Shown: in pieces, positions 22,982 through 35,643 of the stretch | Position numbering within the stretch: position 1 is the stretch's first letter | How the letters are laid out: each line of letters starts with the position of its first letter | Source: Caenorhabditis elegans | Taxonomy: Eukaryota; Nematoda; Chromadorea; Rhabditida; Rhabditidae | Direction of reading: 5' to 3' | DNA length: 64,000 nucleotides | Assembly: GCF_000002985.6 (NCBI RefSeq) | Contig: NC_003281.10 | Coordinates: 7,874,001-7,938,000, forward strand | Position numbers and translations under genes: made by a program | Notes under the pieces: model-generated | What the model saw: the letters and a program-made list of their open reading frames with translations, nothing else | What the model was told of the DNA's origin: nothing | Databases searched by the model: none

Positions 22982-25900
22982 AAGAGAATCGAGTAAGTTT
23001 ACGAGAAAGCGAAACGAGAAATAAATTTAAATTTAACTCCTACGTTATATTTAATACTATAATAAATTAACGTGGAAATACCATTCTTCTCTTTAATGTT
23101 TCACAAAATTGCCAAATTTAATTATGTAAATATTGTTCAAGGACTTCTTGAACATACTAAAATGTTGTATTTAAATTCAGAAAAAAAAAACAAAATTTGC
23201 AACAATTCGCTATGTGCTATACGCTATGATTTCAGTAGGTCCCGAAGTTTTCAGTTCAATCAGAAAGTCAAGAATTTTCAGGCATATATTTGACGGCACT
23301 ATTTTAGATGTAATATATATATTATACACCAACTCTTGGAAATTTAAAATTAATTTTTTGCTTCCATCTCTTTGTGTTTAAATACCAATTCCCCATCTCT
23401 TCATTCTGTTCTTTGTCAATTCTAAACTTTTTTCCGCACCTCATCATCGTCAACGGCATTGCAAAAATGCAAATTCTTCCAGTCAAACTATCGAAAATTT
23501 GAAAAATTGAATATCGTCGACGGGTTTATGTAAATAATTGTCTTCTTTCAATCTCTTTCTGTCAAGTTCGATTTTCGATTTTTGACTACTTTCCCGACTT
23601 CTCCTATAACAGACTTTTTCATGGGAAAAGCAAATATATCATTCCTTGCCTATTTTTCTTGTTTTTATTATTGTTTTTATTAATAGCAGGACTCCACAAT
23701 TTTGAGAAAATTGAGACATGTAATTAGAAAATTCCAAAAGATCGGTTCGTTAATTTATTTGAAACATAACCAACTGTTCTCTAAATTGTTTTTTATCACT
23801 TTTTTCATTCCTATCTCATTGCAAATGGTATTCTCCAAAGAAACCTGCGTGCCCGACAATTGATTGTTCTTCGGCGTCTACTTCTTCTTTAACGATATCA
23901 TTAGAAATATCAGTTGATTCAGATGATCTTTGAATTAGAAGAATGTAAACTGGTTTGATGTCTTCCATGTTTGTACCCAAAAATGTCAGATACTGTAGTC
24001 ATCACATGGTTTTATCTGGAAAATTTTTATATAAACGTCATTATTTATCTTTTAGACAAAATTAATCCTCTCTGGATTGTGTGTTCAAAATCTAATTTTT
24101 TGGATTCAATGTAGAGGAATGAAAGAGTTTCAAAAGTCGTACAACATTGTGTATTTTTGTCATTTTTTAAAAATAAAAAACATTTGCACAAAAACAACTC
24201 TGGAAACGCTGCTTGAAAAATATTAGTCAGAAAATATAATATGTTTTCCGTTTGAGCTTGCACCCCCTAGAAAAGTTCTTGATGAAACCAAAAAGCCGAA
24301 AAAAATAGGTGAGTTGTCAGTATATCTATAGAACAATTTAAGCAGGGGTGCGCGGCAATTGGAAATATCCGGCAATCGGCAATTTTGGCAATTGTCGAAA
24401 TTGCCGCAATTGCCGAAATTCGATGGAAGTGCGAGACTATTTGAAAAAATTCGGTCAATAAAAACTGTACAAGTTGAGTAATACAATCAGAAAAGGCTTT
24501 GAAAAAAGAAACATAGCTACTCACTTAACATATTTAAAGAAAAGGTGTTTATCATTGTGCTTTTTCTGAATCTCTCAGAATTTTTGCAAAATCAGATTTT
24601 TCAAAGATCACTCTTCTTGTCATCGTTAGGAATACTGTAATGATGTGCCTATCTTGTGTATTGTGTCATGTATTCTTTACATTTCTTTTATTTTTTTCAA
24701 AAACTAATAGTACTTTTATTAGTGTTTGGGGGTGTGTTCTTGTGTTCTCTGGCGTAGTGGGTGGAAATTCTGTGGTTTTTTTACTTTATAAGAAAAATGA
24801 TAAAGTCAATCCCAATTTTTACTCTCCCAATATCATTGTCTCTGTTTTTAGATCAACAATTTACATAGAAAATCGTTTGCCTATAACCGGGACTACTGCT
24901 GCATTTTTGAGTCTACTATTTGATGAAACATAACTGAAAAGGAGAAATGTGTAATTTTGATGTACCTGAAGTCAGTTGTAAAAAATTTCAACCAAGATTT
25001 ACGCTTGACAGGTGTGTTGAAAAAAATTAGATCAATCCCATGAAAAATGTGTTATTGACTTTACTCTAATTTTTAGTTCCATCCTTGTATTCAAACTTAC
25101 GTAAGTTGATAGGCTTCCCCCAGTAATTTCTTCGTTCTCATTGAATAAAAATGACTGACGGGAAATGGCTAATATTTGGTGTGAAGATAGTCTATATTAC
25201 CAATGCAAATGACAAAAAGAAACAAATTTTTGCAAATTCATTTTTCTTTTCAAAAGGGGGTTTCCCTAGTATTGTAACACAAAAAACGAAACGTGATGTT
25301 GTAGTTTGAAATTCTGATCTCAATGACTTTATAAACTTCTTATTCAAACATACACTTTTAGAAAATCATTTGTATTATTTGCACGGTGACTGAATGCCAT
25401 AGGTGTCTAATTGGACGCCAAATAAAGGATATGTACTGCTCAAACACGTGGCACAATATACGATACAAAACTCAGTTTGTCACATTTTTTGGAAAACATC
25501 GAACACCTTGTCATTTCACAGGTTTACTTCAACAGAAAGAAACTTGATTCTTTATTTTATTTAGTGTTTCTTGATTTTTTCTATTTTTGAAGTGAGGAAA
25601 CATAAGATCAGAATTTAAATTTAAATTCGATTAAAATAAAATGTTTTCGGTAAAAAAATTTCTCAAAAGTACTTTTCTAATCAAGTAATGGGATTGATTG
25701 GCAAAATTGGATTACAGTATCTAATTGGTTAGCAATTTTGTAGAAGATTGTCTGATTGTTTTCCGATCTTTGTTATAGAAGACTCCATGTTTTCCGAAAA
25801 ATAAAAACTAGCAGTAGGCTTTAAAAGTTTTGAAGTATTATTTTCAAGATATGTTTTTATGAAATATTTATGATTTTTTTTTCGAAAAACCCCTCAATGT

Positions 25901-27034
25901 TCCCAAACAACACTTCAATCAGTCATTTTCTAAAAATATTCTCATCGTTCAACCGTCTAATCATTTCCTGCAAACATCTTAAATTCAAAATAACAAATCA
26001 CATGTTGATACCATTCTATCACAAATATCTGTATATATCTTTTCCATTATTTTTCTCTGATTCTTTGAAATATCAAACCATCAAAAGTCTTTAGACCGTT
26101 GTCAATGAAGAACCGAATAGTGACCGCTGTGAACCTTGATTTCCGCCCAGTTCCTCTCTAGCTCCGCCTTTTCTTGAGGGAGTTTCCCAATAGAATATTA
26201 GAAATGGAACAGTTTCAGATCTTTCGAAAATTACTTTGTAGACAATAGAGCTGTGGACCTCTAGGACTTCATGTTAACTATCTTTTCAGACTAACTGGAC
26301 TAATTGACAATTCGGGTTACTGTATATCCTGAAATTTTTGGAAACATTTCTTGTGAACAACTTTTCAGGTTTTATGTCATTTTGTCAAATTGAATACCCA
26401 CTTCTCAGAAGTCAGGTCACAAAATCCGAGTAATCTCTATACTTCCTAAAATTAACAGATTCCCGTATTTGAAATGTTTTGAATGACTCGGCAGAGTATG
26501 ACATCATAGAAGGCATTGCCCAAAGATAACAATTTGACGAATTCAAATTATACAAAAAAGATCAAATAATCATAAAATCCTAATTTTCAAGAAAAAATTG
26601 TGACTGAAATTAAATGACTCATGTTCTTTTTTACAACCGAACAAATTTTTTTACATTACATCTTCTCTCTCTTTCTTGAACTTCTTTCTATTATCGTCTT
26701 TTTCTAGAGAACTATCAATTTCTTTTTTCTCTTTTTCTCACTGACATCAACTTCATCTTTTGCCGATTCTGAGTGTATTCTGATTGCGGTTGTCTTGTCT
26801 CTTGATCACATTGTTTTTTTCGTATTTTCTAGATATTGCGGCAATAAAAAAGGTCTTTGGAACTGTTAATTCAAAATTAAGAAATTGGTATCGGTTTTCA
26901 AAGGAATTGTTTGATTTGTTTTTAGTAACTGTCTCTTTTGAAGTTTTTCGATTGTGTACCGAAGCTCTAAATTTTCAAATTGATCTCTTCCATTTAAAAA
27001 TGTTTTCACACGGATCCAAATCAATTTTTCAGTG
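22982..27034. other. 4-kb gene-poor region upstream of the bestrophin gene
   Basis: AT-rich sequence without a spliced or single-exon gene that I can support. 24330-24430 contains iterated CGGCAATTG/TGCCGAAATT units with internal inversions. A 97-codon frame at 24640-24933 is T-rich and hydrophobic by composition and was not accepted. The 3' end (26.6-26.8 kb) is pyrimidine-rich (TCTCTCTTTCTTG) as in many worm promoters. Likely regulatory and 5' sequence for bestrophin and the divergent gene at 22.98 kb. Confidence 0.5.
24330..24430. repeat. Short iterated GGCAATT repeat
   Basis: Irregular tandem array of GGCAATT and its complement AATTGCC (for example CGGCAATCGGCAATTTTGGC and ATTGCCGCAATTGCCGAAAT), able to fold on itself. 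It is a low-copy degenerate version of a repeat type common in nematode DNA. Confidence 0.65.
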
Positions 27035-30000
27035 ATGACAATAAACTACAACTTAGCAGTATCCACTTCAAAACCGTGGACACTGTTCAAGTTGCTGCTC
27101 AAATGGCGTGGAAGTATTTGGAAGGCAGTGATATTGGAATTGGCAGTTTGGTTAGTATTATATGGCATACTAAGTGTCATTTATCGAACTGCACTCAATC
27201 CTGGGCAGCAGAGGTGAGCGATTTTTTGAGTTTGCTTTAAAGGTGGAGTATTGTCAGTGGAGACTTAGTCTAAATACACTTGTGATATTCCAACATGGCC
27301 GAACATCATAATAGAACACTATAAAAGATTTGATTTTCTTCTCAAGACTTTCAGTAAAAGTTTTGTAAATTTCCAAATTTTCCAAAATGTGTTGTTTTTA
27401 GTAATTACAATTATTACTGCATCTTCAAGACACCAGAATGTTCAAATTCAAAAAAATTGAAATGCAATTAAATATTGAAATTTATGGAAAAAAAGTTTAT
27501 ATGATTGACATCCAAATTTGTGTGAATGGTTTTATCTAAATCTGTAAGGAAAACAAATAAAGTAAATTTCAGAACATTCGAGCGAATAGTACAGTATTGC
27601 GATAGTCGATTATCATATATTCCATTGAATTTTATGTTGGGTTTCTTTGTTACTGCAGTTGTCAACAGATGGACATATTTGTATCAAATTATTGGATTTA
27701 TTGATAAGTAAGTTCAACTTTTATTCTAGATTTGAAATTTTGAAACATTTTTACTTCTGCTCATTTTTCTTTGTGAAATGTTGGTTAGTTCCAGTCATCT
27801 CATTTAAATAATCGGATTATTGGAAATCGAGTGTACTATGACTTGAACTCTGAATGATATGTACCTGAGAACATAGAAAAACACTTCAATGCATACTACA
27901 ACAAATGAGGAATACTAGAATAAAAGTCAATACTGGAAAAGTGTTGCAACCCATTTGATCCACTTGCACAACTCAACAATTTTTAATGAAACAAAAAAAG
28001 AGAAAAAAAGTATTAAAAAATGCAAGTTTCCCCCTAATACATTGACTTCCCCTAATGTATTGAATAGACTTCAAAAAAATATTATGGTGCCAAAATTTAT
28101 TGCGTAAATTAACATGAATAGCTTATTGATTAATTTTCAGTATTGGTTTAATGGCAGCCGAATATGTCCGTGGACGTACTGAGCAAGCTCGAATGTATCG
28201 TCGAAATATCGTTCGATACTGTGAATTGGCTCAAGTTCTAGTATTCCGTGACATCAGTATGCGTACTCGACGTCGATTTCCAACTTTGGATACAGTAGTC
28301 GCTGCTGGATTTATGATGCCTCACGAGAAAGATCGATTTGATGAGATTCAATACAAATATTCGAAATACTGGGTTCCATTTCAATGGGCATTTAGTTTGA
28401 CATATGAAGCACGAAAGAAGGGATTAATTGAAAGTGATTATTATCAAGTTGTCGTGCAGGATGAAATCAAAAAGTTCCGAACGGGTCTTGCCTGGATTTG
28501 TAATTATGATTGGGTGCCAATTCCAATTATGTATCCACAATTAGTCTGTCTGGCTGTTCACACATACTTTTTGGTATGTCTTTTGGCAAGACAATATGTG
28601 GTTTCAGAACATGCAGATAATAAAACAGAGGTTTGTTACTGTTGAATTTTAATTTTAGAAAAAAATAATATAATTTGTCAGATTGATTTATATTTCCCAA
28701 TCATGTCAACTCTCCAGTTTATTTTCTACATGGGATGGATGAAAGTTGCCGAAGCGATGCTTAACCCATTCGGAGAAGATGATGATGATTTCGAATGCAA
28801 TGCTCTTATTGATCGAAATATTACAATGGTCTTGATGATGGTAGATCAAGGATACGATAGAGCTCCAGATCTTAAGAGAGATGACTTCTGGGATGAAGAA
28901 GTTGAACCATTGTATTCTGAAGAAACTGCAAAGATACCAAATAATCCATTGAAGGGTTCAGTGTCAGATGTCAAGTGAGTTAATGAGTTATGAAGGAAAT
29001 TTTGAACACGTTATGGATTTTCAGACTTCCGGAATACGTCCATGAAATCAAAATGGTTCCACATTGTGATGATGCTTCTCCATTAGTTCCGGGAGATGAG
29101 ATGAGGAGAAGACGAGTTTCAGTTGTTCCAGTCAAGTGAGTTTTGAGCCTGAATAGTTTAGACGACCTTAAAATAAAATATTCAGGCCATCGGACCAACA
29201 ACACCATCATCATGGCCATCGCACCCGTACTTCATTGGGTAACATCGAAATGTTCAGAAGTTTCAAGAACAAAATCGAGAGGTAGAGATAAGATCCTGGA
29301 AAATTCAATGTAAAAATGTTTTCAGGTCATTCTCGAAACCCCATTTACACGACGACCTAGGTCGAAAGACGTTCTCACATGGAATGCTTGAAAACATGGA
29401 ATTTGAGGGATCAAATACAAATATTGCAGATGGATCCCATGCAAATAACAATTCATTCACAAATTCAGCATTTGTGAATTCAGGAGAAGACCTTTCAAAT
29501 AAGCGAATTGACACATCATCCAGTCAGCCACAACTGGCAACTGGGAAACGTGGAAGTGAACATCCATTCCAACATCACGTACTTGACGACGTCTTAGAAG
29601 ACGATGAATCAGATGAGAATCAGTTAACGATTCGGAAGAAATCCTCTGTTTTGCAACCAGCAATTACATTGGTTGAAAGATTTAATGAAGCTACTGGTCA
29701 GTTAGAAACTGAAGTAAAAAGAGATGAGAAGAAGAAAAAAGAAGAGGAATTGAGAGAAGAAGGAGACAATGGAAAAGAAGAAAAAGATAATAAAGAGGAT
29801 AAAAAAGAAGAACAAGAGTAAGAGTTTTGAATTTGAAACTGATAAGCCTACTGTTTTCGTGAGTAACTGCAAACAGGACAGGCTTATAAATCAAAGAAAG
29901 TAGGCAGGCACATAGGTAGGCTACGAAATAGGCATATAAGTGAAGGTTTGCCTGCCTGCTATAGAAAAGCTAAAAAATATCATTTCTAATGTAATAATTA

Positions 30001-30235
30001 TTTTCAATAATTTCCTACGTTCCCTTGAAAATCTTACGGACCTCACTTTTTCATACACATATCAAAATGCTAGATTTCCCTAAAATTGAATGAAAATATA
30101 ATATTAAAACTATAATTTTGATAAATTTTCAGTCGTCCATCCCGACCAACTCGACCATTCTTCATTGGAGTAGTCCGCTCAGAATCTGAAGATCATAGCC
30201 ATCCGCACCTTCGACCGCCAACAAAATTTGAATAG
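27035..30235 (+). CDS. Bestrophin family Ca2+-activated anion channel
   Basis: Pentameric plasma-membrane chloride channel subunit. Exons 27035-27213, 27573-27707, 28141-28630, 28682-28974, 29025-29135, 29186-29281, 29326-29817 and 30133-30235 give 632 codons. Numbering matches human BEST1 through the channel core: neck residues I76, F80 and F84 (YIPLNFMLGFF) and the Ca2+-clasp acidic cluster G-E-D-D-D-D at 299-304 (NPFGEDDDDFE) fall at the same positions. Other conserved pieces are LLKWRGSIWKA, YCDSRLSYIP, VRYCELAQVLVFRDIS, and YDWVPIPIMYPQLV. The C-terminal third (after about residue 365) is lineage-specific, with a His-run (QQHHHHGHR), an acidic patch and a long Lys/Glu-rich segment. A splice acceptor two bases upstream of the ATG suggests trans-splicing. 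C. elegans has many bestrophin genes; I do not assign a number. Confidence 0.95.
29881..29960. repeat. Degenerate TAGGCA-type repeat in the last bestrophin intron
   Basis: Reiterations of TAGGCA/AGGCAGGCAC/TAGGTAGGC from about 29900, closed by the inverse unit TTTGCCTGCCTGC. A related degenerate array lies at 38520-38650. Confidence 0.55.
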
Positions 30236-31002
30236 TCCTTCATTGACCAGAATATAATATCAATTTCATATCAAAAACACATTCTTTAAAGATTTCTACA
30301 TCATATCCGTAAATCTATTTTTCAGCTTTAATCACTCCCAGACTTCTTTGTTTTTTAGTGAGAAACTACCCGATCCACCCGACCACAAAACATTATTTTG
30401 TAGCGACTTTTGATGACATGCTCAATTGTTTTCATTACATTTTTGTGCATTTTCTGTATAAATTTGACAATTTAAATTCAAGATACAAACAGAGTTTCAA
30501 GATTATTTTGAGTTCCATAGACGCCAAAAATTGGAAAAATTATACAAATGAGAAATTATTTTGTGGAATGTTTGTCCAATTTTTTTTTCAAAGTTTAGTG
30601 TCATAATTTATTTATCCGAAAATAATTTCAATTTTAATTTAACATTGTGAAAAGAGATACTCAAAGTATGCATGAAAATTGCAGTTGCTGATAAAAGTCC
30701 GACACATCGAAAAATATTTTTTCTGTTGGAAAAAAATCCGAAATGGGCCATTTTGTCGAATTTCCATAAGTAATGTGTCCGGGGAAAACTAAAAATTAGC
30801 AAAATTTTGAAGCCTTTTCCGGCTTATTTTTTTCACATTTCAAGACATGTTCTTCGTTTTAATGCCATAGTAAGTATGGGTACATAAACTTGCCAAAGCT
30901 TATGCACCCATACTTACTACGACATTAAAAGATGACATCTCACATTGAATTAATCATTTATTTAATAAAAAACAAATTACAGAAAATCGTGTAGAATCAA
31001 AT
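30236..31002. other. Convergent region between bestrophin (+) and pcp-5 (-)
   Basis: 767 bases holding both 3' UTRs. The pcp-5 poly(A) signal (TTTATT on the plus strand) lies at about 30958-30964. The 74-nt hairpin at 30857-30930 lies just beyond it. A plus frame at 30358-30606 has no support. Confidence 0.5.
30857..30930 (-). repeat. 74-nt near-perfect inverted repeat (hairpin), minus-strand fold has only G-U deviations
   Basis: Arms 30857-30891 and 30896-30930 are 35 bases each around a 4-base loop (GCCA). Four positions deviate from perfect complementarity. On the plus strand they are A-C or C-A mismatches; on the minus strand all four become G-U wobble pairs, so a minus-strand RNA would form an uninterrupted 35-bp helix. 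It lies immediately downstream of the pcp-5 poly(A) site on the same strand. It may be a small-RNA precursor, a termination structure, or a young inverted repeat. Confidence 0.8.
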
Positions 31003-33364
31003 TTAATCATATCTCCAAGAATTTCTCGCCTTCTCCTTGATCCATTTCTTGATTGCCTGCGTCTCCATGGCTCGAACCTTTTTAACTTCTTCGGTATCCT
31101 GTGGATGAGCTCCACGTAAATCATAATGATGAGCTCCTTGTTTCAGAATTACACTAATCACTGATCCCTGTACCTTATCGGAATGATCGTAGCCACCACC
31201 ACTCCATGGATCCAGGTAACCATTCGAGAAGACAATATTGGATGCAGATGGAAGAGAAGTTGCTCCAAATGCAAGGCCACCGGCTAATGGGCGAAGAAGA
31301 GTTTTGTTGTAATGGATCGAGGAGAACCTTAAATTAAAATTTCGAATGAATAACGTTATATTTACTTACGTTTGCATGCAGAACTCTGCATATTTCTCTG
31401 ATGTAAATGGACAATCCTTCCAGAAGAAATCATTTGGATATCCACTTCCACACAGTGGCATAACCATTTCCGTACATGTTTGAAATGGCCATCCCAATGG
31501 ATCACCTAATGATCCATATGCACTATCACATTTCGCTGCATTTGCACAATGCGTTGACTTGTCTCCTGTGTAATTGTAGTACAGGTTGACAATTTTGTAC
31601 AGTTGTTCTGCAGATTCTTCTTGTGTTTTTCCTGGTTGACTTGCAGATTTGCAGGCTTCCTTGACTGGCCAGGCAGGAAGAGAGCTCAGGAAAGAAGTTG
31701 GATATGGATAGTTTACCATAGCCATTGCTTCCATCGATTCTCTTATGTATTGCTGAAAAAGTGATAAGTTTCTCAAGAAGGAAAATTCATTTATTTGACA
31801 TTCCGAATTCAAAAAAATTGTCCATTAAACTTATCAACTCTCACCTTCAAAAATCCTATATCATCTTTATTTTCCAACTTTGACTTAGGATCTAATTTAT
31901 ACAGAACATTCAAATACTGTCTTCCACTGTCACTTTTTGCCAATTCATCCAATGCAATCCATCCTTTTTCAATAGCTTTTCTGTTGCATCCAGCATCAAG
32001 AAAAGCCCGAGTGACAATCTAAATGCTGGTTTTAATTGGAATTATTTTAGAAATTGAAACTTACAAAATCATAAACATCTTCTGGAATATTGGAGTCTGT
32101 GAACCAAAATACTGGAGCTGACGCGGCAATTGCTCTGAACAAATGATCTTTAAAATAACATAATTAAATTTTACAAACCCATCAACTATATGGGGATACT
32201 TGATTCTAAACCAAGCTGACAACATTCCACCGTATGATCCTCCAAATGCAATAACTGCCGACTTTTGAGCTCCTTTGATTTTCTGTAATAGCAAGAAGTT
32301 AAAATTAAATAAAATTGGGCTATAGATTACCTCATTTTTGAAGAATTGCACAGAAAGGGCAAAATCAGCCAGAGCCTGTTGGGATGAAAGATAACCAAGA
32401 TGACGAATGTCTGTGTAGCTTTCGTTTCTGAATATTCAAACAATATAGGGCTTTCATGTAGGCACCCTAACATCACCTTACACCTTACAAATGTTATTTG
32501 CCTAATGTACCAAGCCATTTTCATCGATGGCTGTGAAATTTAGAACAAAAAGGAGGTTTCTATCAGAGCCTCGCCATTCTCAAAATAAACATTTTTTGAA
32601 TCTGTCTATATTTATTAGGCAAGGCAGAATTTGCCCAAATATGGACGAATAATAAGTGTTAACTTTGAGCAGACATTAGCAATACTTGGGCTAAATACTT
32701 AAGGAAGAAATAATTTAGGATGCTCCAAAGACCAAGGCTTTCCAAGACTGGCCCAAGTTATATCAACTTCTGCTTCAAGTAAATATTTTTGGCCACACTT
32801 GGTCAAGAATTTTCTTATTTGGTACGGCGCTTTTATTATTAAGCGGTATCTTGAAATAGTGAAACACTTTACTTTTCACAGATTTTATTGGTTAGTTTCA
32901 TTACTCAGCTTTGATTACTCAACAACTTTTTTCAAAATCTAACTTACTTGAAAGGTTGAGATTTTCCGTAGAATCGGTGCTCAACAAAAACAACAGCAGC
33001 CTTGAGCTCTGGTGCAAGATCCCACATGAATCCTGTGTTTTCGGCAAATGCCTCAAGACTTCCCTCGTTACCAGTGTAAAAGAGTATTGGACCACCAGTC
33101 TCGTAATGATCGATATTCAAGAAATATCTGCAATTGAATAGAGCCAAATAATTGATAAGTAGCGGCAACTTACCGTAAATCAAATTCAAGATCATTGGTG
33201 AATGCGAAAGGATCAATTGGAGCTTTGAGATATCCTTCTTCATATTTGTATTTTCCAATACTTTTTTCAAATTTTGAAGCACCATTTTGAGTGACAGGAT
33301 CTCGTAGTAAAGTGAGACAATGCGTTGTGGCAATTAAAATTGCCAAGGAGATGAAAATGTTCAT
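31003..33364 (-). CDS. pcp-5: Lysosomal Pro-X carboxypeptidase-like serine peptidase (family S28)
   Basis: Secreted or lysosomal serine peptidase that removes C-terminal residues after proline (S28, relatives PRCP and DPP7). Exons 33174-33364, 32948-33127, 32331-32427, 32179-32282, 32065-32134, 31845-32018, 31370-31752 and 31003-31327 give 507 codons. An N-terminal signal peptide is evident ([16 protein letters not shown]). The nucleophile lies in [10 protein letters not shown] (Ser at about residue 172); the acid is in [11 protein letters not shown] (Asp about 439) and the histidine in [14 protein letters not shown] (about 466-467), so the triad is intact. Early motifs [12 protein letters not shown] and [14 protein letters not shown] are typical of S28. 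The 520-base intron 32428-32947 is the only long one. Assigned to pcp-5 (ZK688.6) by family and neighbourhood. Confidence 0.94.
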
Positions 33365-33730
33365 CTGGAAAATTTAATTTAAAAAGTTGTAATGATAATA
33401 AACGAGAGTTATTTATTCCTGCTGGAAATTTCAAAGAAAACGTAAAAATCTGCAATTTTTCAAATAAAATGTGAAACCAACTAACAAACCTTGTGTTTTT
33501 CTATACAATATAGAGGATTAAACGAATGAAATCGATCGATAAAGTGACAGTTGCTCGATGACCCTTTATTAATTGGTTTTCCCAGAGCCCAACACCTGAC
33601 ACTGGTCACTTCTTTTTATTGAAATGATCTTCAACAACTCGAAAACGTATCTTTATGTATTAATTTGATAGTAAATAAGAGATAAACATAAAATACAAGA
33701 TTTTTTGAATGAAATAATAAGCCATGGGAA
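33365..33730. other. Gap between pcp-5 start and the 59-residue gene
   Basis: AT-rich, 366 bases, presumably the pcp-5 promoter plus the 3' UTR of the small upstream minus-strand gene. Nothing else seen. Confidence 0.4.
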
Positions 33731-33946
33731 TTAATTTTTATGTTGAGTCTTGATCTTGAAATCCACAGCTTTGATGGCTTTCGTTTCGTGAAAAAAAGGC
33801 AATGATAACCTGAAAAACCTTCTTGAACTGGATTCTTTGACATACCGTGGACGCTCGCGAATTCTTATTTTGAGAAGGTTTACAGACTCCTCGCGGAAAG
33901 GAGATGGTGAGTGAATATCAGAACAACAAGGATGATATTTTTTCAT
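33731..33946 (-). CDS. Possible 59-residue basic protein, unknown
   Basis: Two exons, 33846-33946 and 33731-33809, join in phase with a good acceptor (TTTTTCAG) and a GTATG donor, giving 59 codons beginning MKKYHPCCSDIHSPSPFREE. The product is basic, without signal peptide or membrane segment, and matches nothing I recognise. Support is limited to splice signals, phase and a hydrophilic, non-low-complexity composition, so it could be a chance model. It lies upstream of pcp-5 on the same strand. Confidence 0.4.
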   Translation of the reverse strand: MKKYHPCCSDIHSPSPFREESVNLLKIRIRERPRYVKESSSRRFFRLSLPFFHETKAIKAVDFKIKTQHKN

Positions 33947-34641
33947 ATGGAATTTTCCACGAATTCGTCATGCGCATACACTGGTTTGTTGAATTTTTAT
34001 GATCTTCTCTAATTTTAATATTCGTAAAAAATATTCCTTAAAGCTAAGACAGTCGAGATATGATCCATTAAGTTAAATCGATGAGGTACAGCACTATTAG
34101 AGAAAATACTGTATATTTTCATTTATGGCACTATTAAGATCTCCATATACTTTTCATTACCTATGTAGGTTCAAAAACTAAAAAATTCATATTATTTTTG
34201 TCTATGCTCTTAGTGCCGCTCGTTTTTCATCTAGATGGCCCATTTCCGGTGTGGTTTCCCTTCTATTTTTCTCGCTTTTGTTTATGATTTTTTCAGCCAT
34301 GACGATTATAGTGAATCGTTTTTTGTTGCAAATTCAAATATCTGCAATTTAAAAATATTTTCCCAATTATTTTCATTGTAGACACAATCAATTCGACTAG
34401 TTTTCTAAAACTGGCTTTTCCCGTGTTCTCTTATTAAAATACATAAGGTTCTATAGATAAAGTTTTTACCACAACGGAACTCACATTCTCTGAATGTATA
34501 TTAATAGGAATACTTGGAAAATGCAGTTTTTATGCATGGAAAAATGATGTGTAAGAAAACCACTCAATCCATCACAGTTTCCATTTTTCCAGTAGTGGTT
34601 TTTTTGCTGGAAATAAGTATTTTTTCAGGATAAAGCAAATT
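33947..34641. other. Divergent intergenic region, no gene seen
   Basis: About 700 AT-rich bases between two small divergent genes. No coding frame, RNA gene or obvious repeat was recognised. Confidence 0.4.
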
Positions 34642-35436
34642 ATGGAATGTGCTTCTGAGGCAGTTTGTCAGCGCAGAGATAAAGAAATTTGCTATCTTGG
34701 ATGGATTTTGTTGTTTTCTTGGCTTGTTATGGTTATTTATATTACAAAGGTTTGTTTTATAATATTGGAAAAATAATGTTTTAAGTTTTTAAGTTTTTTT
34801 AAATGCTTGACATTTGGGCTAGCATCTAACCATAGTTTGGAAAAAAGTTAACTTGAACCAGAAGTTGGCAAACTTGGGAAAACTTTGACAGGTTTGGTTC
34901 TGGCTGTGTCCAAGTACAGTTCCAGAAATTATTGTTGGCAACCGCTAATTGGCTTTAGCCTGAAATTAGGCAACTATTCGGCAGCCAGGTTTCTAAAGTT
35001 TTGGCACCTTTGAACATATTTTTTGCTGCACTTATATTTTGGTGTGCTTTTGATGTTTGTATCTCTCAGGCTTTTTGAATGCGTTTCTCAGAACAAAATT
35101 TTTGAAATTTCTATCAGCTATTTCCAAAGTTGGCAAAAAAATTTACTTGACGTTTGCCACACAGCTTGTTACACTTATGGACAGTCTTATGGAAAGTACA
35201 TGTAATTGTTTTGGAAATTTCCAACCTATTGTTGAATATTTTCCATTGAATATTTGCTCTTCAAACTTTTTGTCCCTCAACAAAAGAGTCACTTAATTCA
35301 GGAGATCTGGTTTGGCGCTCCATTATCCACACCTTCATCCTCAATGGTTTCACTTACACGTGACGTGGCAAAGAAACGGAGAAAACTGTTGGATGATGAC
35401 GTCATTGAACTGGATTTCATCGGAAACGACAATTAA
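34642..35436 (+). CDS. 80-residue single-pass membrane protein, unknown
   Basis: Exons 34642-34749 and 35302-35436 are joined in phase 0. A 3' splice site (TTTTTTCAG) ends at 34628, so the ATG at 34642 would be in a trans-spliced leader exon. The N-terminus has cysteines (MECASEAVCQRRDKE), then one hydrophobic span (YLGWILLFSWLVMVIYITK), a Ser-rich linker, a basic cluster (KKRRK) and an acidic C-terminus (DDDVIELDFIGNDN). The topology is probably a signal-anchor type. No family recognised. The 552-base intron contains degenerate TTGGC/TTGGGCA-type sequence. Confidence 0.6.
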
Positions 35437-35643
35437 TTCTAGTAGTGCAAGTGCACCGTTGAATATGCAAATTATTATTCTTATAATTAACGGAAACTTC
35501 GCGAAATTTCCCCACCGTTTTCAAGTACTTTTCACATATTTTTCATTGAATTCACTTTTTTCAAATTTGAATGTGGACACTTTTTTCCGGTCATTTTTCT
35601 AATTTGCATTACCTCAAATAGTTCTGAATAATTTATTCAAAAA

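Noticed and set aside
24640-24933. 97-codon plus-strand frame with hydrophobic sequence (MMCLSCVLCHVFFTFLLFF...)
   Set aside because: T-rich composition explains the hydrophobicity; no splice-consistent extension, no recognisable domain, and no trans-splice acceptor before the ATG.
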